From Abelmoschus esculentus (lineage: Eukaryota; Streptophyta; Magnoliopsida; Malvales; Malvaceae): a DNA stretch of 64,000 nt. The notes beneath the pieces are model-generated. The model worked only from the letters and a program-made list of their open reading frames with translations, was not told where the DNA came from and ran no database searches. This document shows, one piece after another, positions 11,501 through 23,092 of the stretch. Location of the stretch: the NCBI GenBank assembly GCA_035048815.1, contig JAUCBN010000047.1:10134001-10198000 (forward strand), read 5' to 3'. How positions within the stretch are numbered: position 1 is the first letter of the stretch; each line of letters starts with the position of its first letter. Position numbers and translations under genes: made by a program.

Positions 11501-12563
11501 TGTTAGGGTTGAATGTGCTCGATGAATAACCGATTTAGCTTAGCCAAGTGATGGAGAACACTTAATTTGGGTGTTGATTGTGGAAGCAATAAAAATAGAT
11601 AATGAACACAATGATTTATAGTGGTTCGGCCTTCGAACAAGCACTTACATCCACTACCTTAGCTTCACACTAAGGATTTCCACAATTTACTAAGAATTCA
11701 ACCTTTTGAGGAACAAAGGGATAACCTAACAACCTTGATTCACAACCAGAATCAAGCATCCAAAGTTCACAACCAAACTTTGGGAATTCACTCACAAAGA
11801 TAATTCTTAAGCAAAATTGAATCCTTCTAATAAAATTAATTGTTTGAAACTAAGCTCTCACCCAATCTTAAGACACATGAGCATACATAAACATTAAGCT
11901 CACAAGTGTTGTCTACACAAAAGATTGGAAATTAAGCACTAAGAATTTATTGAATCATAATGTTGTTACAATTTAAGCATTAGTTTTCTCTTGATGCTTG
12001 ATGCTTCCTTTTATCATCCAAAATGAGATTCTAGCCGTTGGTGAACGTTGGGATTGATTTGGAGTCGTTTAGAGCTGTTTTCAAGGCTTATTTATGCTTC
12101 TGGTATGATTGGTATCAAAATGCGTGGAATTTGTTTCGATACATCTGCTTTAGGAAATAGTCGTTGAACCTGCATTTAAGAACCGATATCGAAACACCTT
12201 GGAGGCGTTTCGAGTTGGGGTTTTCAAATGACCGTTGGAGGTGTATCGAAACCATTCTGTGTAGAGACAAAAGCGCATCGAAACGCCTTGGGAGGGTATC
12301 GAAACGCCTTGGGAGCGTATCAAAACACCTGGACATTTTCCTTTAAAATAAGCAAGCTGTTTTGAAACACTTGGGAAGTGTATCAAAATGCCTGGAACAT
12401 TTTGTGTTCTTTAGCATCTTTAAAACATTTAAAACAAATTAAAAAATCCTTGAAAATGTCTCAAACATATTTTCAAGTTGTTTGGAAATAAAACCATTTT
12501 AAAAATATTTTCAATTTAGTCCAAAACTATTTTTTATTATTATATCAAAATATTAGTTCTACA
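11501..12563. repeat. Solo LTR G inside Copia relic H
   Basis: 1063 bp, TGTTAGGG...TTCTACA. It interrupts an otherwise continuous RNase H sequence between Ser and Gln (THS/QTVD). Flanks GTTTG (11496-11500) and GTCTA (12564-12568) are a TSD with two transitions. It carries repeated ATCGAAACGCC-type motifs at 12140-12390 and no coding sequence. Confidence 0.7.
12140..12390. repeat. Dispersed ATCGAAACGCC motif cluster in LTR G
   Basis: Seven or so variants of (G)TATCGAAACRCCTTGGGAG. Two adjacent near-identical copies lie at about 12277-12315. One copy is an inverted pair, CGAAAC...GTTTCG, around an 11-nt loop near 12193. Confidence 0.7.
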
Positions 12564-13707
12564 GTCTACGAATGTGTTGGAATATAATTGACTTCAAGTT
12601 GTTGAGACAAGACCCTCTTGCGAATAAAATGTAAATCCAATTCTACATGTTTGGTTTTCGAGTGCAGAACTGGACTGGATGCCACAACCACCGTGTTAGT
12701 GTTGTCACACCAAAATTTCAATGGTTCTTCATAAGAAACTGCCATGTCATTGAGTACTGCTCTCACCCATAAAATCTTTGAAGCTGCATCAGCAAGGTTC
12801 ATGTATTTAGCTTCAACTGTCGACCGAGATACTGAGTGTCGCTTTTTCGAGCACCAAGCTAGAAAATGCAAACCTCTGAAGATACAATATCTAGAGACTG
12901 ATCTACAATCATTGACATAACCTATCTAGTCAGCATCAGAAAAAGCTTGAACCTCTATATCATCTGTACAAGAAACAAAATAATAAACCATTGTTTGAGG
13001 TTTCTCGTAAGTATCTTAAGATTCTTTTCACAACAGAATATTGAGCATCTCTTGGTTGCTGCATATATTGAGCAACTTTGTTTACAACAAACAATATATC
13101 AAGTTTAGTGTGAAAAACATACAAAAGAGCACCTATTGTACTACGATATAACTGAGCATCAACATCAACATTCCTACATTCTTTGCTTAGTTTTGGTGAT
13201 ACTGTCAAAGGAGTATCAATTGTTTTAGTTGTAGTTATACCATTCTTAGCAAGTATTTCTTCGATGTACTTTTGTTGATTCAAGAACAAACCATTTTTGG
13301 TGTGTACAACTTGTATTCCCAGAAAAATAATGAAACAAACCAAGATCCTTTAGAGAGAATCTATCATACAACATGTTAATAACATTATCAACATGATTAG
13401 AACGAGAGCTTGTAATTAAAATATCATCAACATAGACCGTTATGTAGGTTACACTTCCTTCACTCTTATGAACAAACAAAGATGAACCAGCACGCGAACC
13501 ACAAAAACCAAGCTCAAGTAGAAACTCCTAAGCTTGCTAAACTAGTTGTGAGGTGCCTGTCGTAACCCATACAAAGATTTTTGAAATTTGCACATAAGGT
13601 TAGTATCATCTGATGCAACCTTAACAAACCCTTTAGGTTTTTTCATAAAAACATATTCATGTAGATCTCTTTTAGAAAGGTGTTATTAACATCGACTTGT
13701 CTTATTT

Positions 13708-14681
13708 TGTAACGCCCCAAAAATGAGCCTAAAAGTTAGTTGGCCGGTTTAACCTAGTTCGGGGTTAAATCCTTAAAAATTTATTTCTGATCGAAATAAA
13801 TTATGAAAAAATATTCTAAAATCCTTATTTTATTCATACTTGACTTTTCAAGCCAATTTCTAAAATTGACCATTGAAACCCTAATATTTCAAAATTAGTG
13901 TCTAAATTGTAAAAATTAAAAATTTGAGCATAATTTTATAAAACAAGCCAAAACTTTAAATCTTTAAGGGTCTTTAATCCAATTATAATCCTAACAGGTC
14001 TAGGCTTTCCAAATTTTATTTAATTAAGTCCAAAAATTATATTTTAACTCAAATAACTAATTAAACTTAATTTTTAACTCTAAAACCCTATTTAAATATT
14101 AAAAACCTAGCACATTATTCTAATTTTCGTTTTCCCTCATTGAAGCTTTTCTTTTTCATCTAATTTCGTTAGATCAAATAATATAACTTTTCTTCTTCAA
14201 AATTTCTAATTTTCTCATTGTTTTATCGATTTAAAACCTAGGAAGCAATTGAATAAGTTTTGGAGGTGAGATTTCGTTAATACTCTAGAAATTTGAAGTT
14301 CTTTACTGAAATTCTCAAGTTCTTGGCCTGGTAAAAATCGTTTTAATCATTTTCTTTAAAAAAATCAGTTTTGGGGTTAAAAATATACAATTTTCGTTCA
14401 AAGGTTTTACTCACTGTTTTTGGGATCATAATTACATGATTTTAAAGGTGTTAGGATGTTTGGGCTGTTGTGTAAGGATCCGACTTAGTGTTAGGATGTT
14501 TATAAAGTGTTTTTAAAATCCCTTCTATTACATCTTTATTTAAACATTGAAATTAGTGACACCAAACCCAAACGAAGATATCATAGAAACTTAATTCTTA
14601 TAAAAGAATTAGTCCTTTGTCTTAAATTTCTTTGATTGTTGTTTAAAAGATCAAGTAAATTCGTTAAAACGATAAGAAATA
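13708..14681. repeat. LTR-like insert J, left portion
   Basis: Begins TGTAACGCCCC exactly where the Copia reading frame stops, preceded by TATTT (13703-13707). It is A/T-rich and noncoding, and is interrupted by solo LTR D at 14682. It resumes after 33443, but I could not find its right end or TSD partner. Confidence 0.45.
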
Positions 14682-15264
14682 TGTAACACCCTCGACCCAG
14701 TGCCACATCGGGCCTCCGGCCCAAAACCTGTATTTCAAATTTCTTTCCAAAAGCCCATAAAGACGGATCCAAAACCATTTCCATCACAATATAATAAAGT
14801 TCTAATCCATTTCAAAACATAAATTCGAATAAGATAAAGTTACGGAGCTCTAAAATATTGTAACCGTTTAAAACATTTGACAATAAATAAAACAGAGTTA
14901 CAAATTGCACATATAGGGTCCTACAAATACGAATGCCCACTATGCCTAAAACAGTACTCTAACAACAGATGTCGATGCTGAACCCACCATGATGATGCTC
15001 CTCCGAACAACTTTCCTTAACCTACGCATGAAAATACATTTCGAACGCTGAGCTACTAAAGCTCAATGGGTACTCGACCAACCGGTCCACATCATGCATA
15101 GCATAAAATAAGCATAGCAACATGTATGATGATATGGCATGAATACGATGGTGCTACTATAACTGCCTAAACACATGATATCATGATGGCATATATCAGT
15201 ACATAGCATATGCATGACAAGAGAAGACAACACAGCATCTCAAGTTTCTTAACTCGCATTTATA

Positions 15265-15267
<3 letters not shown>

Positions 15268-15302
<35 letters not shown>
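15268..15302. repeat. (AT)n microsatellite
   Basis: About 17 AT dinucleotides inside solo LTR D. Confidence 0.9.
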
Positions 15303-15307
<5 letters not shown>

Positions 15308-15344
15308 TCCATATCACCTCATAGTAGTATAGAAGTAGGGGGAC

Positions 15345-15605
15345 TCATCAGCACTTAGCAAGGCTTGTGGCATGCCACTCCACAATATCCGCTAAGGAAC
15401 CCATCAACACTAAGCAAGGTCCTAGCTGGTCTTTCGCATAATATTACCGATAACCCTTCAGCACTAAGCAAGGTTATCAGTTTTACATCTCATATAATAA
15501 TTACTCTAGTAACCTATCAGTACTAAGCAAGGTTACCAGATTATCTCATAATTATATAATATATACTCTAAGCAACCCATCAGCACTAAGCAAGGTTCCT
15601 AGTAA
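15345..15605. repeat. Stem-loop series with constant CAGCACTAAGCAA loop (LTR D)
   Basis: Five units spaced 55-62 bp carry the near-constant segment CATCAGCACTAAGCAA. Flanking arms differ between units but pair within units: GATAACC/GGTTATC (third), GTAACC/GGTTAC plus an outer TCT/AGA (fourth), AGGAACC/GGTCCT with a bulge (second), AACC/GGTT with further outer pairs (fifth). The first unit pairs poorly. Confidence 0.75.
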
Positions 15606-15824
15606 GCCACGCGACTTGAATAGGTCACACGAACCCTTAACGGTTTCACATACCGGTTTACACCATTAAACTCCAATTATTGTTCAGTTATCTCTTTAAC
15701 AGGTTTAGATGTCTATTTCTCGATTTAATATTCATTTTAGGGTTTAGAAAAGTCTTTAGAACTTCTAAGATAGCATTTTGAGACTTTAACATTTTTCCAT
15801 AAGAACTTGGGCTAAGTTGCCCTA

Positions 15825-16075
15825 GGGTATCGATACCCCTATTTGGAGTATCGAAGCGCCAGGTATCGATACCCTCCCAAAGGGGGTATCGGAATGACGG
15901 AATCGATACGAGTATCGAACCCAAAACCTCATTGGAGGACTCGGTATCGATACCCTTGACCTTACTTCAAAGTCAACAAAAGAGGACCAACCCGCTTCGA
16001 TATCGGTATCGAACCGAGAAGGTCACTGGACGACTCGGTATCGATATGGCCTTCTCGTGTTTCGATACCCCTACA
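15825..16075. repeat. GTATCGATAC palindrome cluster (LTR D)
   Basis: GGGTATCGATACCC at 15825-15838 is a perfect 14-bp palindrome. At least eight further full or partial copies (GGTATCGATACC, GTATCGAACC, TCGATACCCC) follow up to 16075. Confidence 0.85.
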
Positions 16076-16811
16076 CGAAATGTGCAGTTTTGCTTATTTG
16101 AACACTTAGAATCTTATCCAAACTCGATCCATTTAATATCAAAGTGATCCTAGATCGTAAGAGAACTTTCCTAAGCATGTTTAGACCTTAATAACAGAGT
16201 TTCATTAACAATTTCATGATTCACCATTAAAGTCCACCCAAAGCTTACCAAGCATAGCAAACCAAACAACATACATGCATTTAAACTTAAAACATGATAT
16301 GCATGATGATTATGAGTTGGAAGAGAACCAACCTTAAGCAAAACAACAACAAAAACAACAAACCTGAGCTCCAAGCTCAACCTCAAACTTTCTCATTTCC
16401 AAGGCTTGAAGATGGCTCTCCCACTTGTTTCTCTATAAAGGGAAAGATACACAACGATTTGGAACGGTTTGGGATGATTTCTAGAGCTTAAAAACACTAA
16501 AAAGCTAAGATTTAAGCTCCCTAAAATAAAATCTCGAACTCAACCTTAAACCCCTCTTAAACCCTCAACTTCCTCTAAACCAACACTTCCTTACCTTATT
16601 TGATAGATCCTTAATAGCTCTACAACTCTTCTTCTAACTCTAAAATGAGATTACAACATAAAAATCTAAAGATCTTACCTTTGCTCTTCCTTTCCTTTGC
16701 TACAAAGAAGATGGATGAAGGGAGAAAAAGAGGAAGGGTGAGATCATCCTCTGCAGAACAATAAAACCCCTTCCCCCACTTTCATCCTAAAAAGACATTT
16801 ACCGAAATGCC

Positions 16812-18137
16812 TGTCGCATGTCAAAAGTGCGCGTTTAATGCAAGTGGACACATCTCAAGTAATAAGTGATAAGTATTTTATCGAGTTATCGTCTCCTCAG
16901 GGACCGGTATACTTAATATGCTTTCTTCACCTTCTTGTTCTGTAGAAAAATAAAAACACAAGTGAGTTGATTTGATTTATCTAAACTAAAATAACTAAAT
17001 AAAAGATAAAAGGTTGAAATAGTAGAGAGACATGGGCTAGGATCCAGTTGCGTCGTATTGTGGAATTGATTGACTTGTCTCTGTCCAATGCAATCGTATA
17101 TCACTGTCTCGGTAGCACTGCAGTTTACTGCCTCGGCAGCGACAATACTGTCTGCCGCGGCAATCCCTTGCTCGTGGGCAGACTTTACCAAAGTTCGGCA
17201 AAGTGTCCTTGGATGACTCCGCTTACCCCTAAGTCAGAGTGTTGTTGATGACTAGTCCTTGATGATACCTCCCGACGTGAACCAATTATACTCATCAACC
17301 AATCTCACACTTCTTTTATCCGCTGAAACTATTAACCTATCCCTAGGCCGAGTTAGTATTTCGCGATTGAAACACCGTACTTACCCCTTTCGTGAATCTA
17401 ACTCTCCCGAGCTTAGATAAATGGATGATTCACAATATCCTCTCCCGATCTCAATTGTGAAAACAAGGAATAACAAAGGATAAGCAAACCTTGATAACTT
17501 TATTGCATTGAATCAAAGACAAAGTACAATCTCCTCTCACAAATACTCGACAACCTTCACCTAATCCCTAAGAAGGTTTAGAACATAATGGAGAGGAAAG
17601 AAACAAGAATAGAAATCGGCTCTCTCCCTAGGTATTCCGTCTATTGTACATTGGGTGGCTAGGTCCTTATATAGGCTAGACCTAGGGCAAACCTTTCCTA
17701 AGTAGAATACAACTTGGAGTAGGGAACAATCAAGTACATAATTAAATATATTTCCAAGTTTATATTAGGCTAAGGGGCTTTCCCGCGTGGTCTTCCTTTG
17801 GGCTTTTCCTTGTGCTAGCCAGCTCCGATTCATGGGCTTCAAGTCCAAACACTTTCCTTGGATTTTTGTCTTTCCATTGCCTATAATCTTGCTTCCTGTC
17901 TTTCTGCTGCTGCATCGGCATCAGGTCCTGCCTCGGCCTTGTCCCTGCCGCGACACTGGTTCTCCTGCACAGATATGAAAATGCAGTAAAACGTGCCTTT
18001 TTCTGTAAATATTATCTATATGAGTATAACTTCTAAATTTATCACATTAAGCACATGCATTGGTCCGAGTGGGTGTATATTTGATGATTAATGCCCATAA
18101 AAGGAGTAAAAAGTGATAGTGTGTTGAGCACTTATCA
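16812..18137 (-). repeat. Element B 3' LTR
   Basis: 1326 bp, homologous to the LTRs of A and C. The terminal CACGCGACA of the family is CATGCGACA here. Confidence 0.93.
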
Positions 18138-18150
18138 CACCCCCGAACTC
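18138..18150 (-). promoter_or_regulatory. Polypurine tract (element B)
   Basis: GAGTTCGGGGGTG on the minus strand, directly before the 3' LTR: the plus-strand priming site. A second similar tract (GAGTTTGGGGTTG) lies internally at 18930-18942. Confidence 0.75.
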
Positions 18151-18425
18151 GAACTATTGCTTGTCCTCAAGCAATGCAAACCATCAATTTGCCGAACTAT
18201 ACTCTCTCTTGGTCTTACATGTCCATCTATTCTCCCCACCATAACTAGGCCTATTCTTAAGCCTTAACCATTCGGTTACCCAAGGATTTACCTAGAAACA
18301 AACAATAAGAATTATGCGTGCGTGCGTTTTTGTGGACAAGTTGGTTAAAGGCTTTCTTAGATAAACTCTAAGTTCAAGACAAATAGACATTGGTTAAGTG
18401 TTCTCTTCTTTTTCAAACCTCAAAT

Positions 18426-18582
18426 CTTGAGCCGGTTTCGGGCACCTCAAAGACTTGTGTTTTTTTTCTTTTCACTAAATTCCTTCTTTCTTTTTAATAT
18501 TCCTTAAAACATACTAGAGCCAATTTCGGGCACCTCTAGCATGAAGAAGAGACTTTCTAGAGCCGGTGGTAGGCACCTCTAG
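18426..18582 (-). ncRNA. Three tandem stem-loops in the 3' region of B (candidate RNA structure)
   Basis: Hairpins at 18557-18582, 18510-18543 and 18426-18451 share one plan: arm, GGT bulge, GCC, 7-nt loop (TACCACC, CGAAATT, CGAAACC), GGC, complementary arm. The same three occur in C at 29557-29716. The second arm has a G.T pair here (CATGCTAGA/TCTAGTATG) where C has A-T. Confidence 0.6.
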
Positions 18583-19064
18583 TTACTTTCCAAAAAATCT
18601 AAGTCTTTATCACCTAAGTTCATTAAAAGAATTCCTATAATCCAACAAGTCCCAAATGTGTTTAAAGTTCTTCCTATAATAAGCTTCTAAGTTTTCATCC
18701 TTAAGTATCCTAAGGTTAAGCCCTCTTAACAGAACCTAAACATGGTAAGGAGAAAGATTTCTATAGCCTTAAAAAATAAACTAAGGCAATATTGATGATA
18801 AGTAGTGCAAAAGTGTAAGGAGTAGATTCAAGTAAGGCGGGGAGCATAAAAATTTAAAAAAAAAATCATTGGAATACTCCCTTTTTGGCGAGGCCGCGGC
18901 AGTATATTGCTGCCTTGGCAGTGAATTTGCAACCCCAAACTCAAACCAAGCATTGTCCTCAATGCTTTATATTTAAAGAAGTAAACGGCAAAACAGAATA
19001 TAAATCATAAGCAGCAAGTAAAAACAGTAAAAGCAATTTATATTTGAATAAGGGAAAAAGATAT

Positions 19065-20599
19065 TTAAAGCGACTCCGAAGAGCTACTTGTAACAATTTT
19101 CCTCGTTGGCCTAGCTGCCGATTGCTTTGTCCTTGGTGAAGGCGATGGTTGTGTCTTTGCTTGCCGGGGCGGTTGGACTCGAGTGGGTGGTGTCCTTTGC
19201 ATCGGGGCTTCTACCTCCTCTCCTTCTTCTATATCAGACATCTCTTCGGTTAACATCACGTTTGTTCCTCCTCCCATTGCCGTTGCTCCTCCGGTGTGGT
19301 GTGTGCTTGGGCCGGCGGCGGTGGAACTTTGGTGCACATAAGCATCTATCTCGGCGGATAGACTGCCCATGATAATTGGCGATCTGGGTGGAGTGCTGAA
19401 AATGACCCTTCGCTTGGATGGCCTTCTGCTGACAGACGAGGCCGAGGCAGAATCCGCTGTCCTAGATGGGCCGGCAGCCTGGTATTGGGGCTGAGGGTCC
19501 GCATGGAAGTACGGCCTTGGTCCTCCCGGGGCTGGTGTAGTCTCGGTGTAAGGTGCGGCTATGACGAACATGTTGCTTGAGAACTCCGAAAATTGTGCTT
19601 CTTGGTTCGAGAAGGCGTGCAGCATCATCTGGGCTAAGGTGCCATTGAAGTCCCTTTGGTACTCCATGTACCGTTGTTGTCTAAGGTCCATTGCTGCCAT
19701 CCGTTGCAAGAGCTCTTGGTACGGGTCTGCTGCGGCAGAGGTGTGGGCAGTACCAGGCATGTCTGCCGTGTACTGGGCCCCGACAGCAGTATCGGCAGTG
19801 AACTGCTGCGGCGTTGCTTGGACAGGCTCTGCTTGAGTGATCTGCATGATTTTGTGACAGAAATCCTGGTCCATCCTCGTCTTGGGGGCGTGTATTCATC
19901 TGTTTCTTCAATGGGTACACCTGCAGAAACACATAAACCCGTAATCAAGCAAGGGAAATACAATGATCCCCTATCTTTCTTACCGCACTCGTGAATTTCT
20001 CTTAGGATAATCTCGCCAACATTGATGGTCCTCTTGTTGATGATGGATTGGATAAGCACCAATCTCTTGCGATCGACCGTGCTATTGTGTGATGTTGGGA
20101 TGAGGCATCGTTTGACGAAGGTATTCCATATCTTGGCCTCCGGCTTTAGGCTTTGTCTTGTTACGGATCCTCGATGGGTACCGGTTTCCCATGGGGTGTT
20201 CCCGTAAAAAAGATCGTCTTTAATGAGTTCATAGTCCTCGGCAGTGATATTTTCCAAGAATTCGGCGTGGATATCACTGTCTAGGGTGAGGCCGTATAAA
20301 TTATTGATCGTCTCGGCATCGAGCTGGACTGGCCTGCCGCGGCAGTGAACGAATAAGGAGTCTTTGTTGGGCCCATGAGCGTAGAACTCTCGCACGATCG
20401 TGGCGTTCGCCTGGGCAGGTTGCATACAGAAAATTTCCCAATTCTGGTACTTAATTCTGTCATAGAGGTAGTGTTCAATGTCGTAGTTCTCTTCGTCCGC
20501 ATGCTGGAAACCTTGCTCTTCCCACAGTTGCCTAGTGATGAAAGATCGGTTGAATCGATCTTCAACGTTGGCTGGGGCGAATCTTTTGTATGTTGCCAT
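19065..20599 (-). pseudogene. Element B ORF2: PF20167-type protein, one frameshift
   Basis: Start is the ATG at 20599 (MATYKRFAPANVEDRF). The conserved N-terminal domain runs to PPRRGWTR; a 1-nt deletion near 19865 then shifts the frame. The second part (DFCHKIMQITQAEPVQ onward) continues to the stop at 19065 with no further stop, giving about 511 residues in all. The C-terminal half is low complexity: Gln/Pro/Ala-rich, a basic patch (RRPSKRRVIF), an acidic run (DIEEGEEVE) and a Ser-rich end (TSSSSESL). It looks disordered and possibly nuclear. Apart from the single deletion it is the best preserved ORF2 here. Function unknown. Confidence 0.87.
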
Positions 20600-20755
20600 C
20601 AAGATAGAGAGATGTGAGTTCTTGGAGGTTTTTCTTGAAGAGAATCTGGAGATTTTACAAGAATTAGTAAGCAGAGAGTAATGTGAGAGAGAGATTGTTA
20701 TGAATACTAAAGAAAACAAGAAAGTAAGAGTGAATAGTTCAAGAGGAAGGAGTTT

Positions 20756-20763
20756 CTTATATA
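20756..20763 (-). promoter_or_regulatory. Internal TATA box upstream of ORF2 (element B)
   Basis: TATATAAG on the minus strand, 157 bp before the ORF2 ATG; same flanks as in A, C and F. Confidence 0.55.
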
Positions 20764-21063
20764 GGTCTTGGCCTTGTGACTGTTGAAGCCATTAGCCGTT
20801 TTGTAACCGTTTCCTTTTTCTGCCGCGGCAGGAATCTCGACAGACTAGCCGTTACATTGTTCTGCCCGTTAGGACTGTTGCGGCCCTGACACTGTTTTAT
20901 TGCCTCGGCAGAGTTCCTGCTGTAAACTACTTTTCCCTTATTCTTGCTTATTAACCTAAGAAAATAAAACACATGGAAAGAGAAAATACTTAAAGCAAAA
21001 ATAGTTAGAAAAATCAAAAATAAACTACTAACCCTAATATAATAATAAAGAAAAGGGGAGAGG

Positions 21064-23087
21064 TCATGTTACTGGTGGAGAGCATGCAAATGCATCTCCC
21101 AAAATTATTCTCTCCCTTAGGCCCAAATTGTGAATCGGTTGTGGGCCAATCTTTTTTTCTGTGTGTCCATCCACCATGGGCTTAATCTTCTTGCCGAATA
21201 TCCTGCCGAGCAGACTGCCAAGGCAGGATACTCTAGTGTCTACTGTGTGGAATGGCCTTGCACTCCTCTGGATCATCATGTTTTTGTAAGTTGTGGAATG
21301 CGTTGAGTTTGACTTGTTGGTCATTAACCCGCATTGTCAACTCTCATTTTTCCACGTCAATTAGAGTGCGTCCAGTTGCAAGGAAAGGTCTCCCAAGGAT
21401 GATCGGTGCATTGTCATCTGCTTCACAATCAAAGAAAAGGAAGTCGGCAGGAAAAATAAACTTGTCAACTCTTACCAGTATGTCCTCGATTTTTCCTTCA
21501 GGTTGCACATAGGATCGATCCGCTAGTTGGAGCATCACTGTTGTAGGCTTCGGCCTTCCAATTCCAAGCTTTTGGAAGACGGATTTGGGCATGAGGTTTA
21601 TGCTGGCTCCAAGTTCGCATAGGGCCTTACCTTCATAACTCTTACCTATCGCACAAGGTATAGTAAAGCAACCAGGATCTTTTAACTTTGGTGGCATGCT
21701 GTTATACAACATTGCCATGCATCCCTCGGTAGCAGCCACTGTCTTAAACTCACCTATTCGTTTTCTCTTTGACACCATGTCCTTTAGGAACTTGGCATAG
21801 TTCGGCATTTGTTCAATAGCTTCAACGAATGGTATGTTGATGTGGACTTGCTTCAACATGTCGAGGAATTTCTTGAATTGCTGGTCCTATTTTTGCTTTT
21901 TCAACCTTTGTGGAAAAGGTGGTGGTGGTCTCATTTCATCCAGTGTTTCTTTAGTTTGAAATTTTATACCTGGCACCACTGGAGTTGTTGCTGCCTCGGC
22001 AGGCTGCTCAGGAGCTGCAGTGCTCTCTGCTGGGGCAGTGTTATCAGATTCAGTTTGCTCGGCTTCCTCTTTTGCTTGATTCGCTGATTGAATTTGGCTC
22101 TCTTGGATCTTTTCCTTCAGCTGTAGACCACTCCTAGTAATGATTGCCTTGCACTGTTCATGGCTCATTACCTTAGCAACTTCAGTATTGCTAGGTAGGT
22201 CTCCTTGTGGTCTAGTGTTTATGCATTGAGCAAATTGCCCAACCTGAGTTTCCAGCGTTTTTATGATCGCTTCTTGATTTTGCAACCTCATCTCAGTTCT
22301 ATTCATGAATGCATCTGTCCTCTTGATGAAATTACTATTTTCTGCCATGTATGACTCAGTTTTCATCATGAAGTCCTTTAGTGTGTTTTCCAATGAACTT
22401 ACTGGTTGTTGCTGCATCTGCGGCGGCGGCATTGACTATTGGGCTTGCTGCTGCGGCATCGGTTGCTGATATCCCGAAGGTTGGGTGATTGGGTTTAAGG
22501 CATTGTTTGGGTTGCTCCATGATAAGTTTGGATGCCTCTTCCATGAGGGGTTGTATGTATTGGACATCACATTGTTACGGTTGTAGTTCCCAACATACAT
22601 ACTAGTTTCTTGATTCATGCAATCAGAGGAACTGTGGTTACCTCCACATAAGTCACAATATGAATCAATTACCTTAACCTCACGGGTATTTTGTTGTAAC
22701 TGCAGGCTTTGCACCATCTTGGTAAGAGAGGCCAATTGTGCTGCCACTGAACTTGATGAGTCTAATTCATGTACCGTGGCTTGGCGTCTTACTCCTCCTC
22801 GCCTAGATGTAGGAAACTGAAAGTCATTCTTTGCGAGTTTATTTAATATTTCAATAGCTTCCTCAGGTGCTTTATCCAGGAGTGTTCCGTTTGCCGAGGC
22901 ATCTAACATCATCCTTGTCGTGGCATTTGTGGCATTGTAAAACATTGTCACTTGTGTCCATAGGGGAAATCCATGCAAAAGACACTTGTGCAATAGCTCT
23001 CTGTAGCGTTCCCATGCCTCGTACATTGGTTCGTCTTCTGCCTGTCGAAAAGAAGTAATTTCATTACGGATCCTATCATATAAATTA
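21064..23087 (-). pseudogene. Element B gag-protease, 3' part
   Basis: Continues the gag frame interrupted by element C: MYEAWERYRELL, zinc knuckle CDLCGGNHSSSDC, Gln-rich linker, then the protease with GASINLMP and IILGRPFLATG. The Asp of DLGAS is Glu here (CELGAS), removing the catalytic aspartate. Breaks: two CAG-to-TAG stops (22436-22438, 21887-21889), GGA-to-TGA (21344-21346) and a 1-bp insertion near 21250. Ends at TGA 21064-21066. Confidence 0.9.
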
Positions 23088-23092
23088 GTGGG
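23088..23092. other. Target site duplication GTGGG, left (element C)
   Basis: Perfect 5-bp duplication with 31333-31337. Removing C and one copy restores continuity of the B gag sequence, as seen by comparison with A. Confidence 0.95.

Larger units (their letters stand above)
11340..13707 (-). pseudogene. Copia pol relic H (reverse transcriptase and RNase H)
   Basis: Minus strand. Order: QVDVNNTFLK and KSLYGLRQ (13.7-13.56 kb), the RT active site YVDDILITSS (13.45-13.4 kb), LYRSTIGALLYV and VKRILRYLRET, then RNase H (SRSTVEAKYMNLADA, SKTKHVELDLHFIR, VNYIPTHS at 12566). The last piece (QTVDLFTKPLTVTRFQQLRNR) lies at 11500-11420, on the far side of solo LTR G. Several frameshifts and stops are present. 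The N-terminal half (gag, protease, integrase) is not in the window; insert J begins at 13708. Confidence 0.88.
14682..16811. repeat. Solo LTR D, left part
   Basis: Starts TGTAACACCCTCGACCC. With its right part (33284-33438, ending GGGTCGTGATA) it forms a roughly 2.28-kb solo LTR flanked by perfect 5-bp TSDs AAATA (14677-14681 and 33439-33443). Element B, with its own TSD, splits it. Ends of the TGTAACACCC/GGGTCGTGACA type suggest a Gypsy family such as Tekay; orientation is undecided. No ORF of note. Contains an AT microsatellite, a stem-loop series and a GTATCGATAC palindrome cluster. Confidence 0.85.

Noticed and set aside
15345..15605. CRISPR-like interpretation of the regularly spaced constant segments in LTR D
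   Set aside because: Plant nuclear retrotransposon context; the spacers are the hairpin arms and linkers, not unique acquired sequences.
19127..20617. Long plus-strand frames opposite ORF2 of element B
   Set aside because: Shadow frames with no homology; the minus-strand frame is conserved in A, C and F.
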